NCBI GenBank assembly: GCA_002900995.3
Contig: CM035314.1
Coordinates: forward strand, 1,426,263 to 1,490,262
Direction of reading: 5' to 3'
DNA: 64,000 nt
Source: Ganoderma boninense
Taxonomy: Eukaryota > Basidiomycota > Agaricomycetes > Polyporales > Polyporaceae
Shown in pieces: positions 10,207 through 19,570 of this stretch; the first letter of the stretch is position 1, and each line of letters begins with the position of its first letter. Both the position numbers and the translations under genes were made by a program. The notes below the pieces were generated by a model. The model had not been told where the DNA came from. It saw only the letters and a list, made by a program, of their open reading frames with translations, and made no database searches.

Positions 10207-11039
10207 AAACCCTCCTTCTTCTCAGCGGTCGTAAGGGCCGCGATCTTCTCCTCCATCGCCTTGACCTGGGCCTGAAGAGCCGCTACTTCCGTAGTTGCAG
10301 TGGACGAGGAAGCGGCTTGCTGACTCTTCAGCCGCGGGCAGTCATACTTACGATGTCCGGGCTGGCCACAGATATGACAGTTTCCAGGGAACAGCTTCTT
10401 CCCGGTAGCGGCCGCCTTCTCCCCCTTCTTCTTCCATCCAAACGACTTCGGCCGTTCTTCCTCTCTGGTGACGAGGGCCTGGTCGAGCGACAGCGCCACC
10501 TTCTGGATTTTGGTGAGGTCCGAGATGTCGTGGGCACTGGTGGTGAGGACGTCCCGGAGCCTGGGAGGCAGGCCCGAGCGGTAGCGTTCGCGTTTGTCCT
10601 CGTCGCCAAAGCCGGTTCGAGCCGCGGCTGCGTTAAACTGCGCGGTATACTCCTGGACGGTGCCGACCTTGCGGTATGCCTTGCAAAGCTTGACCAGTTC
10701 AGCGATGGCAGCCTCCTTGTCGTCGGCTGCGCAGAAGTGGTCCTTGAAGGCTGTGCTGAACGCGGCGTAGTTTGCCCAAGGACTAGTTCCACCAGCGAGC
10801 GTCACGATGTGGGGGCCAGCCCAGGCTGATGCTCCTTCCGTGAGCCTACTGAGGATGGTCATCCATACCACATCAGGTGGTGTGCCGACAGCCACCGCTG
10901 TGAGGGTGTTGAAGTAGATCTGGGCTGCAGACACAAAGCGGAGGCCATCCTGGGGGGATTTTCCATCATAGTCGCGTGGGGCGATTTGGGAAAGGAGCTT
11001 GGAGGTGTCGAACGGTGGAGCAGGGGCAGGGGTAGTCAT
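10203..11039 (-). CDS. Gypsy Gag capsid/nucleocapsid
   Basis: 278 residues. The N-terminal two thirds is a retrotransposon capsid domain (RDYDGKSPQDGLRFV, a Trp/Phe-rich helical region, EYTAQFNAAAARTGF). Near the C-terminus a CCHC knuckle, CHICGQPGHRKYDC, binds RNA, followed by a short coiled coil (AALQAQVKAMEEKIAAL). Its ATG overlaps the stop of the preceding ORF1 as ATGA (11039-11036). Its own TGA (10205-10203) directly follows the slippery heptamer GGGTTTC. Confidence 0.93.
   Translation of the reverse strand: MTTPAPAPPFDTSKLLSQIAPRDYDGKSPQDGLRFVSAAQIYFNTLTAVAVGTPPDVVWMTILSRLTEGASAWAGPHIVTLAGGTSPWANYAAFSTAFKDHFCAADDKEAAIAELVKLCKAYRKVGTVQEYTAQFNAAAARTGFGDEDKRERYRSGLPPRLRDVLTTSAHDISDLTKIQKVALSLDQALVTREEERPKSFGWKKKGEKAAATGKKLFPGNCHICGQPGHRKYDCPRLKSQQAASSSTATTEVAALQAQVKAMEEKIAALTTAEKKEGF
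10206..10212 (-). promoter_or_regulatory. Predicted -1 ribosomal frameshift heptamer at the gag stop
   Basis: On the minus strand the gag codons read GAG GGT TTC TGA, giving the canonical X XXY YYZ arrangement G GGT TTC directly before the stop. A -1 slip enters CTG ATC AGA GCC, which stays open into the protease. No downstream stimulatory structure was worked out. Confidence 0.7.
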
Positions 11040-11620
11040 GGCGGGTGTGGACGCTCGACTGGGTGCAGCTGAGCTTGTGGAGTGTTGAGGCTGATGGTCT
11101 CTTGCTTGGGTTCCTTCTTTACTTCTGGCTTTTTCTCTGCCTTTGGGAGTTTAGAAGTTGAAGCAATGGGGGTTGCGGGAGTTGAGGTTCGTCGCTGTCC
11201 AAGACGCTCTGTGACGAGTTCAAGAGTCTTGTCGAGGATGGGAGACCCTGTCGATCGTGCAGGACTGGGGATTCGACTCTGGACACGACTCTGGGGTTGT
11301 GAGGTAGGGCGCGAGGCAGAGCGGGATGAGGGGTTCCTGGATGCGATGAGGGCGGCTTGGCGAGCTGGGGGTCGGCTTGGATCTCGAGGTGCAGGTGCTG
11401 GTGGGTTTGCGATCTTCGCGTGGATTAGGACTTCCTGTTCTTTGGTGGTGAGGAGTCTAGGGGCGATGCCTTCGCGAGTTTCAAGAGTATCGTCGAATGT
11501 GTGTGATCGGTGGGGGCACGGTTGCTCCTCGCAGTAGTACCAGGCTTGCTTATCTTCGTCCCAGTACTCGTCCTGTACCGCAGTGGGGTGAAATATGTGT
11601 CCCCAGGCTTGGCAAGCCAC
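11036..11620 (-). CDS. Gypsy ORF1, accessory protein of unknown function upstream of gag
   Basis: 194 residues. The N-terminus is rich in aromatic and Cys/His residues (YYCEEQPCPHRSH); the rest is Pro/Ser/Arg-rich with a Lys/Glu tail, so probably disordered. I do not recognise a family. Its TGA overlaps the gag ATG by four bases (ATGA), an arrangement known to allow termination-reinitiation in several mycoviral and LINE mRNAs. If real, it is the first ORF after the leader and would be translated by ordinary scanning. It could instead be the N-terminal part of an original longer gag, separated by a mutation. Confidence 0.6.
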   Translation of the reverse strand: MACQAWGHIFHPTAVQDEYWDEDKQAWYYCEEQPCPHRSHTFDDTLETREGIAPRLLTTKEQEVLIHAKIANPPAPAPRDPSRPPARQAALIASRNPSSRSASRPTSQPQSRVQSRIPSPARSTGSPILDKTLELVTERLGQRRTSTPATPIASTSKLPKAEKKPEVKKEPKQETISLNTPQAQLHPVERPHPP

Positions 11621-11995
11621 GTTGAATCTCGCTTCCTTATCCTAGGAATGAAACGGCAGGTGCACGATCCAACACTGTCTGCTCAGCCTCCTCGGCCTAT
11701 TGCTGTGTCTTAGCCCAAGGGACACGGGCCCAAGGGTGTTCTGCCTTGGCTTTGTTTCGCCGCCTTTCTCTAGCCTCCCACGCCGTGAGGCGGACCACTT
11801 CTGTCAGTACCGGGGTCTCGTGTTAGGAGCTTTCCGCGTACTGTACCACTAAGAGTGGCAAGCCTCAGGTTGCGCCGAGACCACGTCCGATGGTGTGACT
11901 AGAGCGCGCACTACGCTAGGCCAACACAGAGGATCTAAGTGCGTACTGTACGAGAGGGAAAGAGTGTGGGTGGAGTACGCCGGTGCTCGTGTTGA

Positions 11996-12006
11996 AGTTT
12001 CGACCT
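11996..12006 (-). promoter_or_regulatory. Gypsy primer-binding site, self-priming type
   Basis: In sense orientation the 5' LTR ends ...CGTAACA, then TT, then AGGTCGAAACT. This 11-mer is the exact complement of AGTTTCGACCT, which lies in the same LTR (plus 12183-12193) about 35 nt downstream of the TATA box. That is where the transcript should begin. The geometry is that of Tf1/sushi elements, whose RNA 5' end folds back as primer. Confidence 0.8.
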
Positions 12007-12008
12007 AA

Positions 12009-12468
12009 TGTTACGACTGGCTGTCGAGTAAGATCAGGGAGGAGGCTTACGAGACGAGCAAGGGCGTCGACGAGCACTTGTGCAGCGAGAGCGGAGCAGG
12101 GCTCGACAGTCAGGCTGGAGACAAGATGTATTGAGCGAGTAAGTAACGAGCGAGAATACAGCAAGGCTTACCTGGAGACAAGAGGTCGAAACTGAGGTCT
12201 CCAGGTAGCGAAGTACAGGCCTTATATACATGTAACGGACAATGGGAACCGGGGACAATAGGTAACTATGGACACGGGAACCAGTGGAAGAACAATGGTA
12301 TGTAGTACAATGACGACGGGAACAATGGGTAACAGGAGTTATTGTACTGCGAGAACAAGGGACAGGTTTGCTAAACAACGGAGGACAATAAGGACGACGC
12401 GGGAGGCAAACAGTCCGAAAAGGGAAAGAGAGATGCCGGGGTAGGCGCCGAGCGTGCCGTTCATGACA
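12009..12468 (-). repeat. Gypsy 5' LTR with promoter
   Basis: 460 bp, sense TGTCATGAACGG...AGTCGTAACA. The TATA box TATATAAG is at plus 12221-12228, and the inferred start AGTTTCGACCT begins at 12193. Confidence 0.95.
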
Positions 12469-12473
12469 GACCT
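12469..12473. repeat. 5-bp target-site duplication (right) of the gypsy element
   Basis: GACCT, partner of 5942-5946. Confidence 0.95.
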
Positions 12474-13601
12474 CAGCTTTTGGTACCAGAGGTACCCAGA
12501 CTGCTTGAGTCCATAAAGCGCTTTGGAGAGTCGCCACACAAGAGACTCGAGACCGCGTTGCTCAAAGCCAGGAGGCTGCTTCACATAGGCCTCTTGACCA
12601 TCAGGGATCTCGCTGTTGAGAAAAGCAGAGTCAACATCGACAACATGGATGATACCACCACGCTGAGCCGTGAGTGCACAGAGGGCATGAATGGATTCGG
12701 GTTTTGCAACGGGCGCGTAGGTGTTGCCAAAGTCGCCTGGTCGCTGTGTGAAACCCTGCGCAACAAGACGAGCCTTGTATCGAATAACTCGACCATCCAT
12801 GTCCTGTTTCCTAAGGAAAACCCATTTGGTGCCGATGGGCTTGTGTCCGGGTAGAAGCTCGGTGAGCTTAAATGTTCCCAGTGTTGTGATCGACTGGAGC
12901 TCCTTCTCCATGGCAGCAAGCCACTCATTGGAGTCCGGCGACGCCAGTGCTTCTTCAACCGTCTTGGGTTCATCACCATAGAGGATGAACGAGTGGTCGA
13001 TGAGGAGAGAGTTGTCGACCATCTCGAGGTCGGACAAATCCATGAGCTCAGACTCAAAGCCGGGATCTAGCTCAGGTGCTCCCCCTGGACCAACGTCCAG
13101 AGGTGCCTCTGCCGGTGCATCGACTGCCTGTGGAGGGTCCACAGCAGGAGCAACTGGCTGGGCCTGTGCCGCAATGCGATTCGAGTGGTGTGTGGGAATG
13201 CCACCCTTCTGGGTCTTGGAACCCTTAGGGCGTCCTCGAGGTCGCATTGCAGGTTGGTTAGCTGGTTCAGGTGCAGGGACGTGAACGTGAATAGGAGGGG
13301 CTACGAGATCGATAGAGGTGCCCGGTGTTTGGCTGGAGGACGAGCGATCTTCATCGAGAGGAGCTGGAAGGTCTTCCTCAAGTTCGAAGAGCGAGTCATA
13401 AGACTCCCCCTCAGCCAAAGGCCCGGTGTACCCATTCACGTCGTCGTTGAACTTGACATGGATTGAAGTGATAACCTTCCCATTGGGAAGGAGCACCCGG
13501 TACGCCTTTTGGGTGTCGGCATAGCCCAGGAAAACGCCCTCACGACCACGAGGATCGAGCTTCTTGTGGCCAGGCCGGTCGTCGTAGACAAATGCACGGC
13601 A

Positions 13602-13609
13602 GCCAAAGC
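13602..13609. repeat. 8-bp target-site duplication (left) of the inner palindromic transposon
   Basis: GCCAAAGC, repeated at 16355-16362. Collapsing the two copies restores a normal Copia sequence, LHRFGCRAFVYDD, in frame. Confidence 0.93.
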
Positions 13610-16354
13610 ACCATATGTTGTGGTATTGATACATCATTTTACGGTTATCTCCCAGGAGCGTTTTACATCATATTACGGTTACAGGCATGATGTATCATAA
13701 GCCCCCGGGGCTTATGCCGGATTCTACCCAATTAGGCAAGGCCTCCTCCGGGGCCTCCAGGAAGAGCCCCCATGCTTATCTAAGCCCTCCCGGGCCTGCT
13801 GTGGCTGTACCTTTTTGCTCCTCCCATCAATCCTTGCCTCCCGGGCCTGCTGTGGCTGTACCCTTCTGTTCCTGCCATCAATTCTGGCCCCCCGGGCCTG
13901 CTGTGGCTGTGTACCCTTGCTTCTCCCATCAATCCTGCCTTCCGGGATGCCTCCTCCCATCAAATATCAACCTCCCGGCTTCCCTGGCCCAATTAGGCAA
14001 GTGCCCAGTACCTGGGAGGTGGGGGACCTTGTTCCCCTTGCTGTTAGGCCATTCCTGGGCCGTTTCGCTTCATTGTAGGTGCGTTCTGTTCGCATTTTCA
14101 AGGCGAACAAAATGTATATACTCAGTTACTACATAGTGGCCCCTACCCAGACCCATAGTGCCCCCTTAGGATCGACCTAGGGGGCACTGTTTGGTGAATA
14201 TCTCTTCCGTTTCTTGGCCGTTTTGGGCGCATGAGGGCTCATTGGATTCGCATTTTTAATACGCACCTAACGAGCCCTCATTCGTCCAAATCCGTCCAGC
14301 GGTCGTCCCGGAGCAGATACCTTCTCCTCCTAGGGAGCAGGTATCTGTATCTCAGCAACCCCTGGACCGTTTGCCTTGCTGTTTGCACTCACTTGTACGT
14401 CTGTTGTACTGTATTTCATGCAATGTATTCACTTGTACATTGATAGTCAGCCCATCATGCAGGATGCCCATCAGTATGCAGCCTCTCCTACTTCGACGGC
14501 CCATATCTCCACAACGCATGAGCCGTTTTTTGTGCCCGTGGTACGCCTGGAAAGCCCTTGCTCATAGCTTTCTAACGAGCCCCTGAACGTCCTGAACGGA
14601 CCACTGGTCGTCCCGGGAGGCCAACCCTCTCCTCCTGCCCCCACCTTATACTCATCCTGCTATATCTCAGGCAGTTTCCCACCGTTTCCCCTCATCTCTT
14701 TTGCATCGTAGATGTGTATGTACCTGCTACATGAATCCATGACCATATTTGCTATCAGGCCAGTGGATCTATTTGGGCTCCCTTATCAGTATCCTCACAG
14801 TATACACCCTATGCCCCCCTTGGCCCACCATGGATAGGCAATGTAATAGGTTGACTAAATAGAGCTAAATGAGGGCTATCCAACGCAACAAGAATCATGC
14901 AAAACGGTCAAGTATTGGCCTAGTTATGATGTTTTCAACTCCAGTAGACCCACTGTATAACAGTAAGACACTCCGGGCAAGTGTCTTAACCCGGAAGGCA
15001 GGGTCTTAAACCAGCTAACAGGAACTGTTCAAGCTATAAGTTGGCTTCCTCTCAACCGTTGTGCATGATTCTTGTTGCGTTGGATAGCCCTCATTTAGCT
15101 CTATTTAGTCAACCTATTACATTGCCTATCCATGGTGGGCCAAGGGGGGCATAGGGTGTATACTGTGAGGATACTGATAAGGGAGCCCAAATAGATCCAC
15201 TGGCCTGATAGCAAATATGGTCATGGATTCATGTAGCAGGTACATACACATCTACGATGCAAAAGAGATGAGGGGAAACGGTGGGAAACTGCCTGAGATA
15301 TAGATGGATGAGTATAAGATGGAGGTAGGAGGAGAGGGTTGGCCTCCCGGGATGACCAGTGGTCCGTTTGGGACGTTCAGGGGCTCGTTAGAAAGCTATG
15401 AGCAAGGGCTTTCCAGGCGTACCACGGGCACAAAAAACGGCTCATGCGTTGTGGAGATATGGGCCGTCGAAGTAGGAGAGGCTGCATACTGATGGGCATC
15501 CTGCATGATGGGCTGACTATCAATGTACAAGTGAATACATTGCATGAAATACAGTACAACAGACGTACAAGTGAGTGCAAACAGCAAGGCAAACGGTCCA
15601 GGGGTTGCTGAGATACAGATACCTGCTCCCCAGGAGGAGAAGGTATCTGCTCCGGGACGACCGCTGGACGGATTTGGACGAATGAGGGCTCGTTAGGTGC
15701 GTATTAAAAATGCGAATCCAATGAGCCCTCATGCGCCCAAAACGGCCAAGAAACGGAAGAGATATTCACCAAACAGTGCCCCCTAGGTCGATCCTAAGGG
15801 GGCACTATGGGTCTGGGTAGGGGCCACTATGTAGTAACTGAGTATATACATTTTGTTCGCCTTGAAAATGCGAACAGAACGCACCTACAATGAAGCGAAA
15901 CGGCCCAGGAATGGCCTAACAGCAAGGGGAACAAGGTCCCCCACCTCCCAGGTACTGGGCACTTGCCTAATTGGGCCAGGGAAGCCGGGAGGTTGATATT
16001 TGATGGGAGGAGGCATCCCGGAAGGCAGGATTGATGGGAGAAGCAAGGGTACACAGCCACAGCAGGCCCGGGGGGCCAGAATTGATGGCAGGAACAGAAG
16101 GGTACAGCCACAGCAGGCCCGGGAGGCAAGGATTGATGGGAGGAGCAAAAAGGTACAGCCACAGCAGGCCCGGGAGGGCTTAGATAAGCATGGGGGCTCT
16201 TCCTGGAGGCCCCGGAGGAGGCCTTGCCTAATTGGGTAGAATCCGGCATAAGCCCCGGGGGCTTATGATACATCATGCCTGTAACCGTAATATGATGTAA
16301 AACGCTCCTGGGAGATAACCGTAAAATGATGTATCAATACCACAACAGCAGCTG
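13610..16354. mobile_element. Inner long-inverted-repeat (palindromic) DNA transposon
   Basis: A 2,745-bp element: left arm 13616-14901 and right arm 15062-16347, each 1,286 bp and nearly identical as inverted copies, around a 160-bp loop (14902-15061). Outside the arms are unpaired caps, ACCATA on the left and GCAGCTG on the right. The same two caps (ACCATC and CAGCTGC) end the outer element, in the opposite orientation. Subterminal copies of TTTTACATCATRTTACGG-like sequence occur at each end. The mirrored open frames in the arms are a by-product of the palindrome and resemble no protein. There is no transposase, so it must be moved in trans. The 8-bp duplication fits hAT, P or KDZ-type transposases; the superfamily is not decided. 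Confidence 0.9.
13786..13938. repeat. Tandem repeat of about 50 bp, three units, in the left arm
   Basis: Units begin CTCCCGGGCCTGCTGTGGC at about 13786, 13836 and 13887, each followed by a pyrimidine stretch and CCCATCAAT or CCATCAATT. The mirrored array is at about 16025-16177. Confidence 0.85.
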
Positions 16355-16362
16355 GCCAAAGC
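16355..16362. repeat. 8-bp target-site duplication (right) of the inner palindromic transposon
   Basis: GCCAAAGC, partner of 13602-13609. Confidence 0.93.
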
Positions 16363-18661
16363 GGTGCAAGAAGGTCGCATCCGGGGCGCGATTGTAGTGG
16401 GTTTCGTATGGGGAGCAACCCTTGAGAGCGGAGGTTGGGTTGCGGTTCTTGGTGTATACGACATAGTTGATGGCTTCGCCCCAATAGCGAGGTGGGAGGC
16501 CAGCGTCGATGAGGACGGTGCGAACACGATCGAAGACGGAACGGTTTTGGCGTTCACCAATCCCGTTCTGCTCAGGCGTACGAGCAGATGTGGTCTCGAG
16601 GCGGATGCCTTTCTGCTTGCAGAACGTCTTGAATTCGATGGAGAGGTACTCGCCGCCATTGTCAGCACGCAGTGCGGCGAGCTTGTGACCGGTCTCCCGC
16701 TCAACCATAAGGAGCCATTCCTTGAAAGCGCCAAAAGCGTCAGACTTGCGCCGTAGATATGCAACCCAGAGCCAGCGAGTGAAGTGGTCGGTCAGCGTCA
16801 TGAGGTAACGCTTCCCGCTAGGGGTCTGGACCTGTCCCTTGCCCCAGAGGTCAGTCGAGACGAATTCCAGGGCCCGCTCTGCTTTGATGCCCTCGGAGGG
16901 CGGAAATGATGCGCGGGTCATCTTGCCCATGATGCAGGATGGGCAAGGAGGTGGCTCGGCATTGAGCTCGGCCGCGGAGAGTTTGATTCCTCGCAGGCGG
17001 CCCTTTTGAATCATCCGTCGCAGAGACTTGTAGTTGAGGTGTCCCATGCGACGGTGCCAGGAGTGGAGCCGTGTTGGCGCAGCCTCAGATGTGGTGTAGG
17101 CTATGTCAGCCGGGGGGACATCTAGATGATAGAGGCGGTCAGGACCCTGAGTACCTGTGAAGACGACCTTCTCACTGGTGAGCGCATGGCGAAGAAGCGC
17201 GCCACCATCCTGTTTCTCGAAGGAGACACAGTGACCATTGCCAAACAGTGTGTAGCAGTTGGCGTCGTTGAGCCATGAGACGGAGATGAGGCTGGGAGAG
17301 GTGTTCGGGGTGTAGCAGGTGTCCATGAGACGGAGATGAGTGCAGCCATAGTCGGGCAGGCTGGCTAGGACCTGCGCTTCACCACGGCCGGCGACAGTCG
17401 TCTTGCCATCGCCAAAGCCTCGTATCGAGCTAGATGTAGGCTTGACGGAAATGAAGTCGGATTTGCGAGAGTGGACATGCGAGGATGTGCCAGAGTCGAT
17501 GATGATGGTTGGAGGCGGCTTGTGTGTGCGCGGCTTCAATCCCGACGAGGACTCAAAGTCATGCGTGGGTGATGGCTGTGTGATGAACCCAAGGTCAGTC
17601 ACAGGCATCGCGCGTGGCGAGGGAGCTTCACAAGTGGGGTACGAGGAACGCGAGGTGTATAAAACTGTTTCTGAGCGTACAAAGTGTGAGTTCTCGTCCT
17701 CGGAGCCCGATTCGTCATCGTCGTCATCCTGCGCTACGTGTGACCTCTCCTTCTTCTCCCCCTTCTTCTTTCCTCGCGTGCGCGGCTTCCTCCCGTAGTT
17801 CTCGTCGCCCTTCGAGCGGCACTCGCTAAACGTGTGGCCCTTGCGCCTGCAGTAGCGGCACCACTTCAATCCTTGCCTGTGAGCTTCTTGCTCGAACGTG
17901 GCGAGGGCGAGTTCGATGTTGAGGGTGGTATCTGTCGAGGCACCGGTCGTAGAAGGCCTGTTGCCCAGGACGTGGCAGCGCTCATTTCGGGCGTCAGCGA
18001 GGACCTCGTTGAGAGTCGTAGTCGCCGTGAGCATCACCTTGGCGGTGTAGGCCTGCCATTGGCACGGCTCGCCGTCGTGATCAACGAGGGTGGAGAGGAA
18101 GATGCTGGCAGCGATCTGGTCCGGGATGGTGAAGGTTGCAGCCTTGATGTGCGAGATCGCGACCTGGAAAGACTTGATGTGCGCTTTGAGCTGGTGAATG
18201 GAGGGGAGCGGCATGACCAGGGAGCGGAACTAGGAGATGGCAGAGTTGAGAGACGTATGCGAGAACTGTGTCTCGAGCGTAGTCTAGTACTTGTGCGCGG
18301 TCTTGAGCCCGTCGACCATCTGGGCGATAGAGCGGTCCATCGCACGATTTATCATCGAGCGCGTGGCACCGTCTTTGCGCTGCCAGAGCTCGAGGGCATC
18401 CGAGTCTTTCATGTCCGGAGCTGGTTCTGCGCCACTCACAATCTTCCAGACGGTCGCGTACTCCAGCGCGCCTCTCATCTCCGTTGCCCAACCGCGATAG
18501 TCATCCTCGTTCCGGAGCGCCTGCATAGGGACGAGCGTGTTGATGCTGGATGGGAGTTCCCAGACACGGGGCTGAGAAGGCGTTGCCGTGGCGGGCATAG
18601 TAGTGGCCGGTTGGGTGTCCGTGGGAGTAGGAGGTCTGGTGCCGGTCATAGGACGTGGCAT
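16363..18661 (-). pseudogene. Copia gag, protease and integrase (first segment of the polyprotein)
   Basis: The frame starts MPRPMTGTRPP at 18661. Gag contains the knuckle CRYCRRKGHTFSEC, protease has IIDSGTSSHV, and integrase has the HHCC motif (HRRMGHLNYKSLRRM...CPSCIMGK) and DNGGEYLS of the DDE core. Two in-frame TAG codons (18286-18284 and 18232-18230) interrupt gag, so no full polyprotein can be made. The segment ends where the inner palindromic transposon entered, after TFLHRFG. Confidence 0.93.
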
Positions 18662-18781
18662 GCGAGCGCGATCTGGAGAGATCTAAGGAATGGAGTGGAA
18701 TAGAAATGTGGGAGAGCCATGTCCGATGTGGCCTGCTTCTTCCGATGGGAGCTGATGAGCTTTTGCTTCTATAGGCGAGCA

Positions 18782-18793
18782 GGGCTCATAACC
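18782..18793 (-). promoter_or_regulatory. Copia primer-binding site matching the initiator tRNA-Met anticodon arm
   Basis: On the sense strand GGTTATGAGCCC directly abuts the 5' LTR. Its complement, GGGCTCATAACC, is the anticodon arm of eukaryotic initiator tRNA-Met (CAU anticodon inside), as in yeast. This is the half-tRNA priming used by Drosophila copia and yeast Ty5. Confidence 0.85.
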
Positions 18794-19098
18794 TATTGAG
18801 ACGCAGATAGAGCGTCAGCTCAGTCGGGTGGAAGAACGACTAACTATATATTTCTTTGTACCTATTGAGACGCAGATAGAGTGTCAGCTAAGTACAGGAT
18901 GTCAGCAATGTAATCTACAGTGCAGGTAAATGGAACATACCTCAGTCAGGTGGAAGAACAACTGAGGAAAAAGGGAGCGCGCGTATGCGCGAGAGTAGAA
19001 CTGCTCTGCGGGAAAAGCCGAAAAGTAAGTAAATCTAAAGTCCGATAAGTATCTACAATTGTACGTCTGTCTATCCATCTGTCCACCAGGTCCCAACA
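18794..19098 (-). repeat. Copia 5' LTR
   Basis: 305 bp, nearly identical to 4537-4841, with the same internal 27-bp duplication. Confidence 0.93.
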
Positions 19099-19103
19099 CT
19101 TTA
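19099..19103. repeat. 5-bp target-site duplication (right) of the Copia element
   Basis: CTTTA, partner of 4532-4536. Confidence 0.85.
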
Positions 19104-19562
19104 TTGTGGTGCAATAGATGTGTTTGATGCACCCTGAAAATGCGAACTGAACGCAAAAAAACACCGAGAGCAATGGCCTAAAAACGAGTGAGTAATAGGG
19201 AAAACAATGGGGCTTACCTGCCGGGAGGTGGCACCTGCCAAATCAAGCCACTATGCCTCAGCAGGCTCAATTTTAATGGGAGGAGAGATCTTGGGAGGCC
19301 GGAATTGATGGAGAAGGCTCGGGGAAAGTGCCTGAGAGTCAGCAAGAGAGAGGGAGAGCCAAAAAATGGCAAGCAAGGTGAAATAAGCCGGGTGAGCACT
19401 AGCAGAGTCTCTGGCAGAGCACTTTCCAAATGCAGTAGGAGGCTGGTGGCTGTGCAGCAGGCCTAGAGAGACCGTGATATATTATGCAAATAGCCGTAAC
19501 CTGATGTAAAACACTCCAGGCTGTTAGTCGTAACATGATACATCATTATTACAACAGATGGT
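19104..19562. mobile_element. Outer long-inverted-repeat DNA transposon, right portion
   Basis: The distal part of the right arm. Read on the minus strand from 19562 it is ACCATC, TGTTGTAATAATGATGTATCATGTTACG..., parallel to the left arm from 2359. Shared landmarks include the region around TTTTACATCA, and TGAGCCTGCTGAGGC against TGAGCCTGCCGAGGC. Confidence 0.85.
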
Positions 19563-19570
19563 GCTGACAA
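19563..19570. repeat. 8-bp target-site duplication (right) of the outer palindromic transposon
   Basis: GCTGACAA, partner of 2351-2358. Confidence 0.88.

Larger units (their letters stand above)
5947..12468 (-). mobile_element. Full-length Ty3/gypsy chromovirus retrotransposon
   Basis: A 6,522-bp element with 460-bp LTRs (5947-6406, 12009-12468) that differ at about four positions, so it is young. It is flanked by the duplication GACCT. Sense-strand order is 5' LTR, primer-binding site (12006-11996), ORF1 (11620-11036), gag (11039-10203), protease (to 9502), then reverse transcriptase, RNase H, integrase and chromodomain (9477-6433), polypurine tract and 3' LTR. The chromodomain places it among the chromoviruses. 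It sits inside the Copia reverse transcriptase. Confidence 0.97.
12469..13609 (-). pseudogene. Copia pol, second segment: integrase C-terminus and first half of reverse transcriptase
   Basis: In sense order it contains the end of integrase (FGCRAFVYDD, GVFLGYADTQKAYRVL), a Pro/Ser-rich linker, then RT from NEWLAAMEKELQSI through KWVFLRKQ, VDVDSAFLN (first catalytic Asp) and ALYGLKQSGYLWYQKLRS. The gypsy element cuts it there; the YVDD-type motif is on the other side at 4849-5946. The inner palindromic transposon cuts it at the integrase end, inside HRFGCRAF. Confidence 0.93.
4537..19098 (-). mobile_element. Ty1/Copia LTR retrotransposon carrying two nested insertions
   Basis: Two 305-bp LTRs (4537-4841 and 18794-19098) differ at about three positions and are flanked by the 5-bp duplication CTTTA. 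In sense (minus) orientation the LTR begins TGTTGGGACC and ends CTCAATA. The domain order on the minus strand is gag zinc knuckle, protease, integrase, reverse transcriptase, RNase H, which is the Copia order. Removing the gypsy element with one GACCT and the palindromic element with one GCCAAAGC leaves about 5.28 kb, normal for Copia. Both removals restore the reading frame. In-frame stops elsewhere show that this copy is dead. Confidence 0.95.

Noticed and set aside
13687..16276. Two identical 149-residue mirrored open frames, and 79- and 87-residue ones, in the palindrome arms.
   Set aside because: They are mirror copies forced by the inverted repeat, rich in Pro and Leu from the 50-bp tandem units, and resemble no protein.
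13602..16362. Site-specific integration of the palindromic elements at a shared 15-bp target (CAGCTGC-KATGGTGC) without duplication.
   Set aside because: First impression from matching bases next to the arms of both elements. Extending outward shows different 8-bp direct repeats in each case and restores the normal Copia sequence HRFGCRAF, so the shared bases belong to the element ends.
17834..18703. Plus-strand 289-residue frame.
   Set aside because: Antisense of Copia gag.
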